NCBI GenBank assembly: GCA_007128675.1
Contig: SKWY01000183.1
Coordinates: 1-6,291 of the forward strand
DNA: 6,291 bases
From: Deltaproteobacteria bacterium
Lineage (GTDB): Bacteria > Myxococcota > Myxococcia > SLRQ01
Reading direction: 5' to 3'
A program made the position numbers and the translations under genes. Below are positions 1 to 6,291 of the stretch, piece after piece. Position 1 is the first letter of the stretch; every line of letters begins with the position of its first letter. The notes below the pieces were generated by a model that was not told where the DNA came from, did not search any database, and worked only from the letters and a program-made list of their open reading frames with translations.

Positions 1-91
1 ACGTGTCTTAGCCGTTCAACAGAAATCGAACCCTTCACGGCGGCGAGCCTTGTGTCCACCCCATCGTCGAGATGTCTTCTGGGGTCCTCTG

Positions 92-1237
92 CTACTCGAC
101 GCAGGCCGCGTGAATCATTGAGGCATAGAGCCTGGCGGCCTCGAGAACCTCTGTCATGGAGACATGCTCGAACCTAGTATGGGCAACCTCTAGGCGCCCC
201 GGCCCGCAGACCACCGGCAGGCTGCCGGCGGCATATAAGGTGGGGCCGTCCGAGTGCGATCGAAAGGTTCCTGGCTGCCACAAAACTCCGGCGGTCTCGA
301 AGGCCCGTCGCAGAGGCACGAGCCTGGCATCGTCGGGGTGCGTCGCATAACCTGGCGCCCAGAACAGCTCATCGAATGAGACCTTGGCCGCCGCCGCGGC
401 AGAAAGCTCCCTCTTCGCCTCTTCAATGATGCCGGCTACCACTCCTCCTTCGACACCCGGTGGAAGATGGACGTCAAGGAGCGCCTCGCATTGATCGGCA
501 AGCACGAATAGACCCGTGCCCCCTCGAATCTCTCGAAGGTTGACGGCCGTCTGATCATGGGCAGAGAGCCGTGCCGTACGTCGAAGAATATCCGTTATCC
601 AGGCGAGCATGGCGTGGATTGCGTTGTCTCCAGCCTCCGGGAGGGCCGCATGCGCTCTACGGCCCGCAGCCGACAGCCGATACTCGAGATAGCCATAATG
701 ATCGATACACGGGATGAGCCCCGTAGGTTCGCCTATTACGGTCAAGGGCACATCCAAAGCGTCGGCAACCGCTTCCGAGCCGTCTCCCAGCTCCTCCTCG
801 CCGACCACGAGGGCGACCTTCAAGCCTCGCTTGAGCGAGACCTTCGAGGCGGCAACAGCCGTCACCGCCTCTACCATCGCCGCGCATCCAGCCTTCATGT
901 CGGCCGCCCCGAGCCCGTACAAGAGATCGCCCTCTCTTCGGATCTTATGCTCTTCATCGTGGCGCAAAGCTATGGTGTCCACGTGGCCTACCCAGAGAAG
1001 AGCGGCCGGCTCGGGCCCAATCTGGATGATGAGGTTCGCCCGATCCCGCTCCGACTCCTCTTCCTCCCCCACCGGCTGCCTGAAGCTCGGCACGCCCGCC
1101 GAGTTCAAGGCCTCCTCGAAAACCTCGGTCGCTGGCTCCTCCGCCAGTGAGGGGCTGTACTGATGGACAGCCTCGACCACGAGCTCGTCTAAACGTGCAG
1201 CGTCGATATGACGCCAAATTGCCTGAAGCTCTTTCAT
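92..1237 (-). CDS. M20-family zinc metallopeptidase / N-deacylase (ArgE/DapE/CPG2-like)
   Basis: Predicted cytoplasmic di-metal amidohydrolase that cleaves an N-acyl or peptide bond. Residues are numbered from the GTG at 1243, giving 383 aa, a usual length for M20. The signature residues are all present: H87 and D89 in GHVDT, bridging D115 in GAADMKAG, general base E149 and ligand E150 in VVGEEE, E172 in GEPTG, and late ligand H355 in AHTRFEH. The small dimerisation (lid) domain, about 178-290, carries the usual RAHAALPEAGDNAIHAM stretch around H198. No signal peptide is visible. I prefer the ATG at 1237, two codons inside the GTG at 1243, because a weak GAG lies 5 bases upstream of it. The gene follows the acetyltransferase by about 97 bases on the same strand. 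The substrate cannot be read from sequence: acetylornithine, succinyl-diaminopimelate, acyl-lysine and dipeptides are all possible. I leave the symbol empty because no arg, dap or lys gene is adjacent. Confidence 0.9.
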   Translation of the reverse strand: MKELQAIWRHIDAARLDELVVEAVHQYSPSLAEEPATEVFEEALNSAGVPSFRQPVGEEEESERDRANLIIQIGPEPAALLWVGHVDTIALRHDEEHKIRREGDLLYGLGAADMKAGCAAMVEAVTAVAASKVSLKRGLKVALVVGEEELGDGSEAVADALDVPLTVIGEPTGLIPCIDHYGYLEYRLSAAGRRAHAALPEAGDNAIHAMLAWITDILRRTARLSAHDQTAVNLREIRGGTGLFVLADQCEALLDVHLPPGVEGGVVAGIIEEAKRELSAAAAAKVSFDELFWAPGYATHPDDARLVPLRRAFETAGVLWQPGTFRSHSDGPTLYAAGSLPVVCGPGRLEVAHTRFEHVSMTEVLEAARLYASMIHAACVE

Positions 1238-1334
1238 GCCCACTCAATAACCCGATATCTCGACCGCGAAACGAGAGCCCTTTCACCCCTGTTCCTTCCC
1301 CGGCCGCGATTGATAAGAGCAGTGAGAAAGGCGA

Positions 1335-1931
1335 TCAAGACTCATCACCTCTCTGCTCATCTCCAATCACGTGCTCTGTTCCCACCGTCCGAGTAGCCTT
1401 CATCTTCTTTCCGCGTCGAGCACGGCGCGCAAACTTGCTGCGATACTTCGGGTGGCCTGTGAGGTTCTTGCTCAAGAAAACATGCTCCCGTTCTCCACCA
1501 AAACCCTGCTTGTTGAAGAAACGGAGGGCAGCCTGGTTGTCCGCATCCGTATCGACAATCATCATTCTCGCACCATCGCTGATGAACAGCTCTGTTAGAC
1601 GATCTATCAGCCTCCTGGCAACTCCGGCCCTCTGATACTCGGCGCGCACGCAAAGCCAAACGATGTAGCCATAGGTCCAAGCGCTACGTCGCTTCTCGAT
1701 CAAGGTTCCCAGCGCGAATCCAACGATCTCGTCGTTCTCCTCGGCGACCAGGCAGGTCTCGCCGTCGGAAGCAAACATCGTCACCAGTTCATACTCGTCC
1801 CAGGTCCTGTAGAGGCTCGGAAAGAGCTCGGCGGTGAAGTATTCCTCTCCCAGGGCGAAGACCATCGCAAGATCCTCGAGCTCCATCTCTCGAATGATTA
1901 CAGCGGACATGCCGCTCATTGTTGCATTCAT
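1335..1931 (-). CDS. GNAT-family N-acetyltransferase with basic C-terminal tail
   Basis: Single-domain GCN5-related acetyltransferase (198 aa from the ATG at 1931), predicted to move an acetyl group from acetyl-CoA to an amine. The fold can be followed: strand 1 at about 10-15 (AVIIRE), a helix rich in acidic residues, LVAEENDEIVGFALG at 61-75 (strands 2-3), WTYGYIVWLCVRAEYQ at 85-100 leading into the acetyl-CoA pyrophosphate loop QRAGVA (100-105), and motif B with DNQAALRFFNKQGF at 131-144. The GNAT domain ends near 157. The last 40 residues are an added tail, basic at first (KYRSKFARRARRGKKMKATR) and then acidic, with no fold I recognise. Start choice is uncertain: ATGs at 1931, 1919 and 1910 are in frame, none has a strong Shine-Dalgarno, and 1910 would begin just before strand 1. 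The substrate (small molecule or protein amine) is unknown. The M20 hydrolase gene lies downstream on the same strand. Confidence 0.9.
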   Translation of the reverse strand: MNATMSGMSAVIIREMELEDLAMVFALGEEYFTAELFPSLYRTWDEYELVTMFASDGETCLVAEENDEIVGFALGTLIEKRRSAWTYGYIVWLCVRAEYQRAGVARRLIDRLTELFISDGARMMIVDTDADNQAALRFFNKQGFGGEREHVFLSKNLTGHPKYRSKFARRARRGKKMKATRTVGTEHVIGDEQRGDES

Positions 1932-2016
1932 TCGCCCAAGGGCAAGTCGCAGCTAGAAAAAAACGCTCGAATTCCACCATCTGATCCCAAACCAGCCAGG
2001 ATGGTCCCGGGCTTAC

Positions 2017-2052
2017 CGAAGAAGCAGCGAAGACGTGTTGCTTTCTTCTTCG
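2017..2052. repeat. 8-bp inverted repeat upstream of the lipoprotein gene
   Basis: CGAAGAAG (2017-2024) and CTTCTTCG (2045-2052) are perfect inverted copies around 20 bases. As RNA, the stem could extend through CAGC (2025-2028) with GTTG (2037-2040), including one G-U pair, with a CTTT bulge and an 8-base loop. No T-run follows on either strand, so it does not look like an intrinsic terminator. It lies just upstream of the candidate -10 element for the lipoprotein gene, where an operator or activator site would fit. That role is inference. Confidence 0.5.
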
Positions 2053-2064
2053 ATTCACTTGGCG

Positions 2065-2073
2065 TGGTAGTAT
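2065..2073 (+). promoter_or_regulatory. Candidate extended -10 element for the lipoprotein gene
   Basis: TGGTAGTAT reads as a TGn extended -10 followed by TAGTAT, which matches TATAAT at four of six positions. No good -35 hexamer sits 16-18 bases upstream, as extended -10 promoters tolerate. It would place the transcription start near 2080 and leave a leader of about 20 bases before the start codon at 2099. The short motif could easily occur by chance. Confidence 0.3.
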
Positions 2074-2085
2074 TGGCGCGTTGAT

Positions 2086-2091
2086 GAGGGG
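2086..2091 (+). promoter_or_regulatory. Ribosome binding site deciding the lipoprotein start
   Basis: GAGGGG lies 7 bases upstream of the ATG at 2099, an ideal Shine-Dalgarno spacing. The in-frame TTG at 2081 and ATG at 2084 precede or overlap this site, so they are unlikely starts. The ATG at 2099 also gives a compact Lys-Lys signal peptide, which agrees with this choice. Confidence 0.85.
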
Positions 2092-2098
2092 CAGCGCA

Positions 2099-4318
2099 AT
2101 GAAAAAAGAGAACTTGATAAGTGGCCTAATCGCTTCGTTGGTGTTCATCGCGGGTTGCCCAGCCGAGGCGCCAGTGCTGCTCCCAATCGGCAACCGCGAG
2201 GTTGTAGTGGGTCAAACCCTGGAGATCCACATCGCCGCCCAGACAAGCGAGCCCAGGATTCTCGAGTTCGCCGCCGACCATTTGCCCTCCGGATCCCAAC
2301 TCTTTGGGGCCGGTCCCACCCAGGCCCGCTTCGTCTGGTCCCCCACCGCCGCGAATGTCGGAGTTACCTACATCGAGTTCACCGTGTCCGGGGGAAGGCA
2401 AAGCGACAGTGAGACAGTAAGGATTACCGTAAGGGGAGAGGGCCACTATGGTCCAGAGTTCGTCGGGCCGAGCACCTGGACTCTCGAGGTGTATGAGAAG
2501 TCCATAGAGCGAGTCATAGAAGTGAGGGATTCGGACGCCTCGAACATCGAGTGGCGGATCGACAATGCTCCCCAGGGCTCCACGTTTACTCCTCACTCCC
2601 TACAGACTGTCTTTTTCTGGGAGCCGACCCCGACTCAACGCACCCAGCCCCAGTACACCTTCACGGTCACCGCGACGAATCAGCTAGGGCAGCAGGCAAG
2701 CAGAGTCTTCACGATACTCATCAGAGATGGCGGAGGTGGCCAGGGCTGCCCATCGGACAGGCCCCGGGTAGACACGACTACGCCGTCATTCGTACATGGT
2801 GCGAATGATTTCGAGGTCACGGCCCTCGCATATGTTCTTACCGGGCAAATCACATCAGTGACGCTCCAATGGTGGAAGAGAGATACTAGCTCTTCTCCCG
2901 ATTACAGCTTTGTTCAGATGTCGCCCGATGGCCAGGGCACCTATCGAGCGAGCGTTCGACTCCCCGAGGATCTCGAGCCAGGCAGCTACGCAATCATTAA
3001 CTACGTAGTTTGCGCGCTCGGCGATCAAGGTGAAGGGTGCGAGCAGGAGTCTTGCACACCGCTTCACTCCTTCACCGCGCAAAGACGTGGTGGCCAAGGC
3101 CTCTGCTCTGATTGCGGCTCCAGCGCCGAGTGCGGAACCGAGAACGATCTTTGTCTCGCCGGCGTCCGTCCCGGTGAGAAGTTCTGTGGGCTCGATTGTC
3201 GCGCTACGGACTCCTGCCCCATCGGTTATGAATGCATTACCGTCGGCGTAGAGTACAGACAGTGCTTTCCGGTGGAAGGAACCTGTGAGCAAAGCTCTTT
3301 CCGCCGCGCCGAGCCTGGCGAGATAGTCATCAACGAGGTTCTTCCCGCGCCACCGGCGGGAGTGGACGTAAACGGGGACGGAATCGCATCGACTCGAGGC
3401 GACGAGTTCGTGGAGCTAGTCTCCGTGGCCAACGTCCCGGTCGATATTGGAGGTTTTACGATAAGCGACCGGGTTCAGGTCCGGTACTCCTTTCCGATGG
3501 GGACAGTGCTTCCTCCTGGAGATGCAATCGTCGTCTTCGGGGGTGGAGATCCCACCACGTTCACCGCTGATTTTGGCGAGGCGCAGGTGCTTTCAGTCCA
3601 CCCCAACAATCCAGATGGCCATGGGCTCGCCTTGAGGGATGCAGGCGACGAGGTAATAGTCCGCGATCCCGACCTACGACTGGTAGCAGCGATGGAGTAC
3701 GGAGACGTGAGAATGGTGGCTCCAGAGAACCGTTACTCTCTAACACTCGAGCCGCAAGTAAGCGGCATTGTATACGTCCCCTTCCCCGAGGCTCCCGGCT
3801 CGAGAGGAGCAAGATTCAGTCCAGGGCGACAGTCGTGCGGCAGAGCCTTTCCCGCGCATGTGTTCGGCGACTGCGGCGGACGCACCTGCGGCGGACGCAT
3901 CATAAATGCCGATCAGGAACCCAACGACACCCGCTATCAAGCCTCCTGCATTCATGGCCAGGCCGTGGAGATCGAGGGAAACCTTGCTTATCACGGCACC
4001 AACAGCCCAACTCATCCAGGTCCGAATCCGGTCGACTACTACGTCTTTCATGCAAGTCAGGGAGATACCCTCGACATAGTCACCTTCCCATGTGATTCGA
4101 CCGACCCGCTTCGCGACAGCTATATAGAGCTGCTGGACGCAAGCGGCGGGCTGATTGTAGCGAACGACGACTACGCCGGAGCCTCTCCTTTCCTCTTCGC
4201 CGAGCTGCACGACTACTCAGTCACCGAAACCGGCACGTACTACCTCGTTGTCCGCACCTTCCAAGGAGCCTCCGACGACATCGGCTGCTACGTTCTGTGG
4301 TTGCTCATCACCGAGTAA
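2099..4318 (+). CDS. Large multidomain surface lipoprotein: Ig-like, Cys-rich, lamin-tail and PPC domains
   Basis: A 739-aa predicted exported lipoprotein. The signal peptide MKKENLISGLIASLVFIAGC ends in the lipobox IAGC, with C20 as the lipidated residue; the +2 residue is Pro, not Asp, so outer-membrane sorting is likely if this is a Gram-negative. Domains by eye: putative Ig/cadherin-like folds at about 24-111 and 117-208, a looser beta domain at about 217-327, and a Cys-rich segment at about 334-397 (GLCSDCGSSAECG, FCGLDC, CPIGYEC). A lamin-tail domain at about 404-535 is recognised by GEIVINEVL, DVNGDG (D423, N425 and D427 could bind Ca2+), GDEFVEL and IGGFTISD. A pre-peptidase C-terminal domain follows at about 606-735 (QEPNDT, DYYVFHASQGDTLDI, GTYYLVVRTF). 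No catalytic domain is seen, so adhesion, structural or ligand-binding roles are possible. PPC domains usually accompany secreted enzymes, and here the partner is absent. It stands alone on its strand. The domain assignments are recalled family patterns, not searches. Confidence 0.9.
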   Translation: MKKENLISGLIASLVFIAGCPAEAPVLLPIGNREVVVGQTLEIHIAAQTSEPRILEFAADHLPSGSQLFGAGPTQARFVWSPTAANVGVTYIEFTVSGGRQSDSETVRITVRGEGHYGPEFVGPSTWTLEVYEKSIERVIEVRDSDASNIEWRIDNAPQGSTFTPHSLQTVFFWEPTPTQRTQPQYTFTVTATNQLGQQASRVFTILIRDGGGGQGCPSDRPRVDTTTPSFVHGANDFEVTALAYVLTGQITSVTLQWWKRDTSSSPDYSFVQMSPDGQGTYRASVRLPEDLEPGSYAIINYVVCALGDQGEGCEQESCTPLHSFTAQRRGGQGLCSDCGSSAECGTENDLCLAGVRPGEKFCGLDCRATDSCPIGYECITVGVEYRQCFPVEGTCEQSSFRRAEPGEIVINEVLPAPPAGVDVNGDGIASTRGDEFVELVSVANVPVDIGGFTISDRVQVRYSFPMGTVLPPGDAIVVFGGGDPTTFTADFGEAQVLSVHPNNPDGHGLALRDAGDEVIVRDPDLRLVAAMEYGDVRMVAPENRYSLTLEPQVSGIVYVPFPEAPGSRGARFSPGRQSCGRAFPAHVFGDCGGRTCGGRIINADQEPNDTRYQASCIHGQAVEIEGNLAYHGTNSPTHPGPNPVDYYVFHASQGDTLDIVTFPCDSTDPLRDSYIELLDASGGLIVANDDYAGASPFLFAELHDYSVTETGTYYLVVRTFQGASDDIGCYVLWLLITE
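3872..3901 (+). repeat. 15-bp in-frame tandem duplication in the lipoprotein gene
   Basis: Two adjacent 15-base copies, TGCGGCGGACGCACC and TGCGGCGGACGCATC, differ at one base. They encode CGGRT then CGGRI (residues 592-601), in the linker between the lamin-tail and PPC domains. The near identity at base level suggests a recent duplication that kept the frame and added one cysteine. Confidence 0.8.
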
Positions 4319-4389
4319 GCCGCGAAAGAGCAGCGGCCCATACAGCCAGCGGACATGCCCCGAAGGAAGGCGGCACCCATCAAGGCTCT

Positions 4390-6291
4390 TCATCTGGGGC
4401 GACTACGTCCGCTCCCCCTTCTCCTTCTGCGACGACGCCGATTCGAGGCAGCTCCATTTGGCTTCGAATGCGATCGATCGCTGTCACTCTTCATCTCTTC
4501 TAGGCGCCTCGCCCAGCGGTGATACTGCTTCCCATCGTCTCCAAATGCCCTGACACGCATGTCGTAGAGCACCATCGCGTGAGGCACGTAACTCTGTGCA
4601 AGAAAACGCTTGGATGAGAAGCGCCGCTTTCGCTGCCCGGCGAATACACGCTGTGCGCCCAGGATCAGCCTGACTCTCTCGGCAACACGTCTCGGAAGCC
4701 TCGCGTCGCGCAGCAGCATCACGAGCAGGGCGTCGAGTGCCTCGCTGCGAGAGGTGGGCAGGCCATCGGGACCGAACAAAGTCGTAAGAAGCGCGGCCAA
4801 TAGAACAGCGTCATCCGGCGGTCCACCATTCTCGTGTCCCCACTCATCGACAGCATCGAGCAAGGCGAAGAAACGCACCTCGTCTTCGCTGTCACCATTC
4901 TCGAGATGCTCGGCAATAGGGGGCAAGAGAACCTTCAGAGCGCCGCTCGTCTGCAGAAGAGACACCGCACCTCTCGAAGCCCCGCTTCTAAGCAAGCGAA
5001 GAATCTCCTCGGTGACCCGCGGACCTGGACACCTTGGAATCATATGTGCGTTATCCTTCATCGCCTTCCAGGTGGCCTCTTCAATCGAAAAATCGAGCTT
5101 GGCGGCGAAGCGCACGGCGCGAAGCACGCGCACGGGATCCTCTGGCATACGAACGGCTGGATCCCCAACCGTGCGGATAACCTTGGACTCGAGATCATCT
5201 TTCCCACCGACAAAATCTATTACCCTGCCCGCCTTCGGGTCGTAGAAGAGAGCATTGACGGTGAAATCGCGACGTCGCGCATCTTCCTCCGCGCTTCCGT
5301 AGACATTGTCCGCCGCCAGATAGAGATCTCCCTCGGCCTCATCGACGTCCTCGTCCTCCCTAGGATTTCGGCGAAATGTCGCCGTCTCGATTACCTTCCC
5401 GCCTCGAAAGTAGATATGGGCGAGACGAAATCTTCTACCAATCAGCCTGCAGTTGGTGAATGCGCTCTTGATCTGCTCGGGGCGAGCCGAGGTGGCCAGA
5501 TCGAAATCCTTGGGGCATAGACCCAGCAGTAGATCACGCACACATCCCCCAACCAAATATGCCTCGTGATCGAACTTTCGGAGTCTCGATATCACCTTGA
5601 GCGCATCGATATCGAGCTTGTCGCGCGGTATGTCCAGGAGGCCCTCGATGGGCTCCGCTTCCTCGGGCTCCTCGCGCTCCAGCTCCTCCGATGCCTCCTC
5701 TAGCTTCGCCCGCTCATCAGGATCGATGTACTCGTCACGGTGAAGCAGAGGGGTGTCTTCGTCAGGCTCATCGCAATCTACTGCTTCATCGAGACTAGGA
5801 GGCTTGTCGTCATCCTCATCATCGTCCCAGTCGTCGTCCCCGTCTTCGTCGTCCCCGTCTTCGTCGTCCCCGTCTTCATCGTCCCCGTCTTCGTCGTCCC
5901 CGTCTTCGTCGTCCCCGTCTTCATCATCCCCGTCTTCATCATCCCCGTCTTCATCATCCCCGTCTTCATCATCCCCGTCTTCATCGTCCCCGTCTTCGTC
6001 GTCCAAATCCTCTTTCCTCTTCGAGTCATCCTCGACCCCATGAAATGGGATGGATTCTCGCTCCTTATCGGGATCATCACTCGGCACGAAAGAAGACGAA
6101 CCGGTACCGCACTCGAGGTCGTCCTTGTTCGAGCAGCCAGCTTCCCCACAATCCTCCTGGGACGAGGATTCGAGCCCCCCCGGCCGTACCCCAAAGTCAG
6201 AGGCGCCGTTAGTGCTCGAGCTTTCACTGGCACTCTTCTCTATTTTCGTGGAAGCATGGGGCTCATCGCCCTTGCAACCCTTCGAAGCTCT
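4390..6291 (-). CDS. pcnB: Poly(A) polymerase (PcnB type), 5' end beyond the window
   Basis: Template-independent polymerase that adds A residues to RNA 3' ends, which in bacteria promotes decay. Numbering is from a GTG at 6087 (565 aa to the TGA at 4390-4392). The class II nucleotidyltransferase head has LVGGCVRDLLLG (178-189) and KDFDLAT with D194 and D196 as metal ligands. NCRLIGRRFRLAHI (212-225) is the PcnB-type signature that argues against a CCA-adding enzyme. RRRDFTVNALFYD (271-283) supplies the probable third carboxylate, D274. DPVRVLRAVRFAAKL (317-331) leads into the RNA-binding region, and the C-terminal domain runs to about 530. Before the core, residues 20-150 are very acidic and include (DEDGD)11; the protein ends in eight arginines (550-557). 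The GTG at 6087 has no Shine-Dalgarno (its upstream is pyrimidine-rich) and the frame is open for 68 more codons to the edge, with Ser-, Gly- and acid-rich sequence, so I treat the gene as partial. If 6087 is the true start, the CDS is 4390-6087. Confidence 0.88.
   Translation of the reverse strand, partial: RASKGCKGDEPHASTKIEKSASESSSTNGASDFGVRPGGLESSSQEDCGEAGCSNKDDLECGTGSSSFVPSDDPDKERESIPFHGVEDDSKRKEDLDDEDGDDEDGDDEDGDDEDGDDEDGDDEDGDDEDGDDEDGDDEDGDDEDGDDEDGDDDWDDDEDDDKPPSLDEAVDCDEPDEDTPLLHRDEYIDPDERAKLEEASEELEREEPEEAEPIEGLLDIPRDKLDIDALKVISRLRKFDHEAYLVGGCVRDLLLGLCPKDFDLATSARPEQIKSAFTNCRLIGRRFRLAHIYFRGGKVIETATFRRNPREDEDVDEAEGDLYLAADNVYGSAEEDARRRDFTVNALFYDPKAGRVIDFVGGKDDLESKVIRTVGDPAVRMPEDPVRVLRAVRFAAKLDFSIEEATWKAMKDNAHMIPRCPGPRVTEEILRLLRSGASRGAVSLLQTSGALKVLLPPIAEHLENGDSEDEVRFFALLDAVDEWGHENGGPPDDAVLLAALLTTLFGPDGLPTSRSEALDALLVMLLRDARLPRRVAERVRLILGAQRVFAGQRKRRFSSKRFLAQSYVPHAMVLYDMRVRAFGDDGKQYHRWARRLEEMKSDSDRSHSKPNGAASNRRRRRRRRGSGRSRPR
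5836..6000 (-). repeat. Tandem array of eleven 15-bp units encoding (DEDGD)11
   Basis: Eleven uninterrupted 15-base units, 165 bases in all, lie inside pcnB. The plus-strand unit is RTCCCCGTCTTCRTC with R = G or A; on the coding strand it reads GAY GAA GAC GGG GAY. The only differences are synonymous GAC/GAT changes at the two outer Asp codons. Four consecutive units (5926-5985) share the GAT/GAT form, and two (5866-5880 and 5911-5925) are hybrids, a pattern expected from unit duplication by slippage or unequal exchange. A period of 15 keeps the frame when copies are gained or lost. Degenerate Asp codons continue leftward to about 5810. Confidence 0.95.

Larger units (their letters stand above)
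1932..2098. promoter_or_regulatory. Divergent intergenic region
   Basis: These 167 bases separate the acetyltransferase gene (leftward) from the lipoprotein gene (rightward), so promoters for both should lie here. On the rightward side there is an inverted repeat, an extended -10-like element and a Shine-Dalgarno, listed separately. On the leftward side I see only a run of seven A (T on the transcribed sense strand) at 1957-1963 and no convincing -35/-10 pair. That the region is regulatory is inferred from the divergent gene order. Confidence 0.5.

Noticed and set aside
1..38. Minus-strand GTG at 38 as the start of a next gene
   Set aside because: Only 12 codons are visible, with a weak upstream AAGG and no recognisable sequence, so it cannot be supported.
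58..85. ACCCCA/TGGGGT inverted repeat downstream of the M20 gene as a terminator
   Set aside because: The stem is only 6 bp around a 16-base loop, and no T-run follows in the direction of transcription.
557..1150. 197-codon plus-strand open frame opposite the M20 gene
   Set aside because: The opposite strand encodes all M20 catalytic motifs. The plus-strand translation has no recognisable domain.
2059..2078. Sigma-54 type promoter around TTGGCGTGG
   Set aside because: The GG at 2061-2062 is not followed by GC at the required spacing; TT occupies that position.
2081..2098. TTG at 2081 or ATG at 2084 as the lipoprotein start
   Set aside because: The Shine-Dalgarno at 2086-2091 lies after both and points to the ATG at 2099, which also gives a normal signal peptide.
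4319..4389. GCCGC/GCGGC stem in the convergent gap as a terminator
   Set aside because: Only five pairs around a 9-base loop, with no T-run on either side. Termination in this gap remains unexplained.
5836..6000. Possible CRISPR or non-coding satellite
   Set aside because: Units are 15 bp and directly adjacent with no spacers, and they lie in frame inside a coding gene with only synonymous variation.
5753..6043. Plus-strand open frame with Ser-Ser-Pro repeats over the array
   Set aside because: It is the complement of the acidic array in pcnB. The minus frame carries a complete recognisable enzyme downstream, while this frame has only low-complexity sequence and no start signal.

Overview
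This 6.3 kb window holds four protein-coding genes and no RNA gene, insertion sequence, CRISPR array or other mobile element that I can see. It suggests a deltaproteobacterial-type genome (Myxococcota, Bradymonadota or a relative). That is an inference from three things: fairly high G+C, a large secreted lipoprotein built from Ig-like, cysteine-rich, lamin-tail and pre-peptidase C-terminal domains, and a poly(A) polymerase with long charged tails. No taxonomic marker is present to prove it.

Layout. Bases 1-91 are non-coding tail downstream of the first gene, and I see nothing convincing in them. An M20-family metallopeptidase/deacylase gene (92-1237, minus) lies 97 bases downstream of a GNAT acetyltransferase gene (1335-1931, minus). 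Both run the same way and could be co-transcribed. A divergent intergenic region (1932-2098) separates them from the large lipoprotein gene (2099-4318, plus). It contains an 8-bp inverted repeat, an extended -10-like element and a clear Shine-Dalgarno. After a 71-base convergent gap with no strong terminator comes pcnB-type poly(A) polymerase (4390 to the right edge, minus). Its reading frame stays open to base 6291, so its true start is probably outside the window.

Function. The genes do not form one obvious pathway. The acetyltransferase/M20 pair could add and remove acyl groups on a shared small molecule, but nothing in the sequence names a substrate. The lipoprotein is an envelope protein, probably facing the outside or periplasm. 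PcnB is RNA metabolism: 3' polyadenylation that promotes RNA decay.

The most unusual feature is in pcnB. A 15-bp unit is repeated 11 times and encodes (DEDGD)11 in a strongly acidic N-terminal region, while the same protein ends in eight consecutive arginines. I found no defence system, biosynthetic cluster or clearly new multi-gene system.
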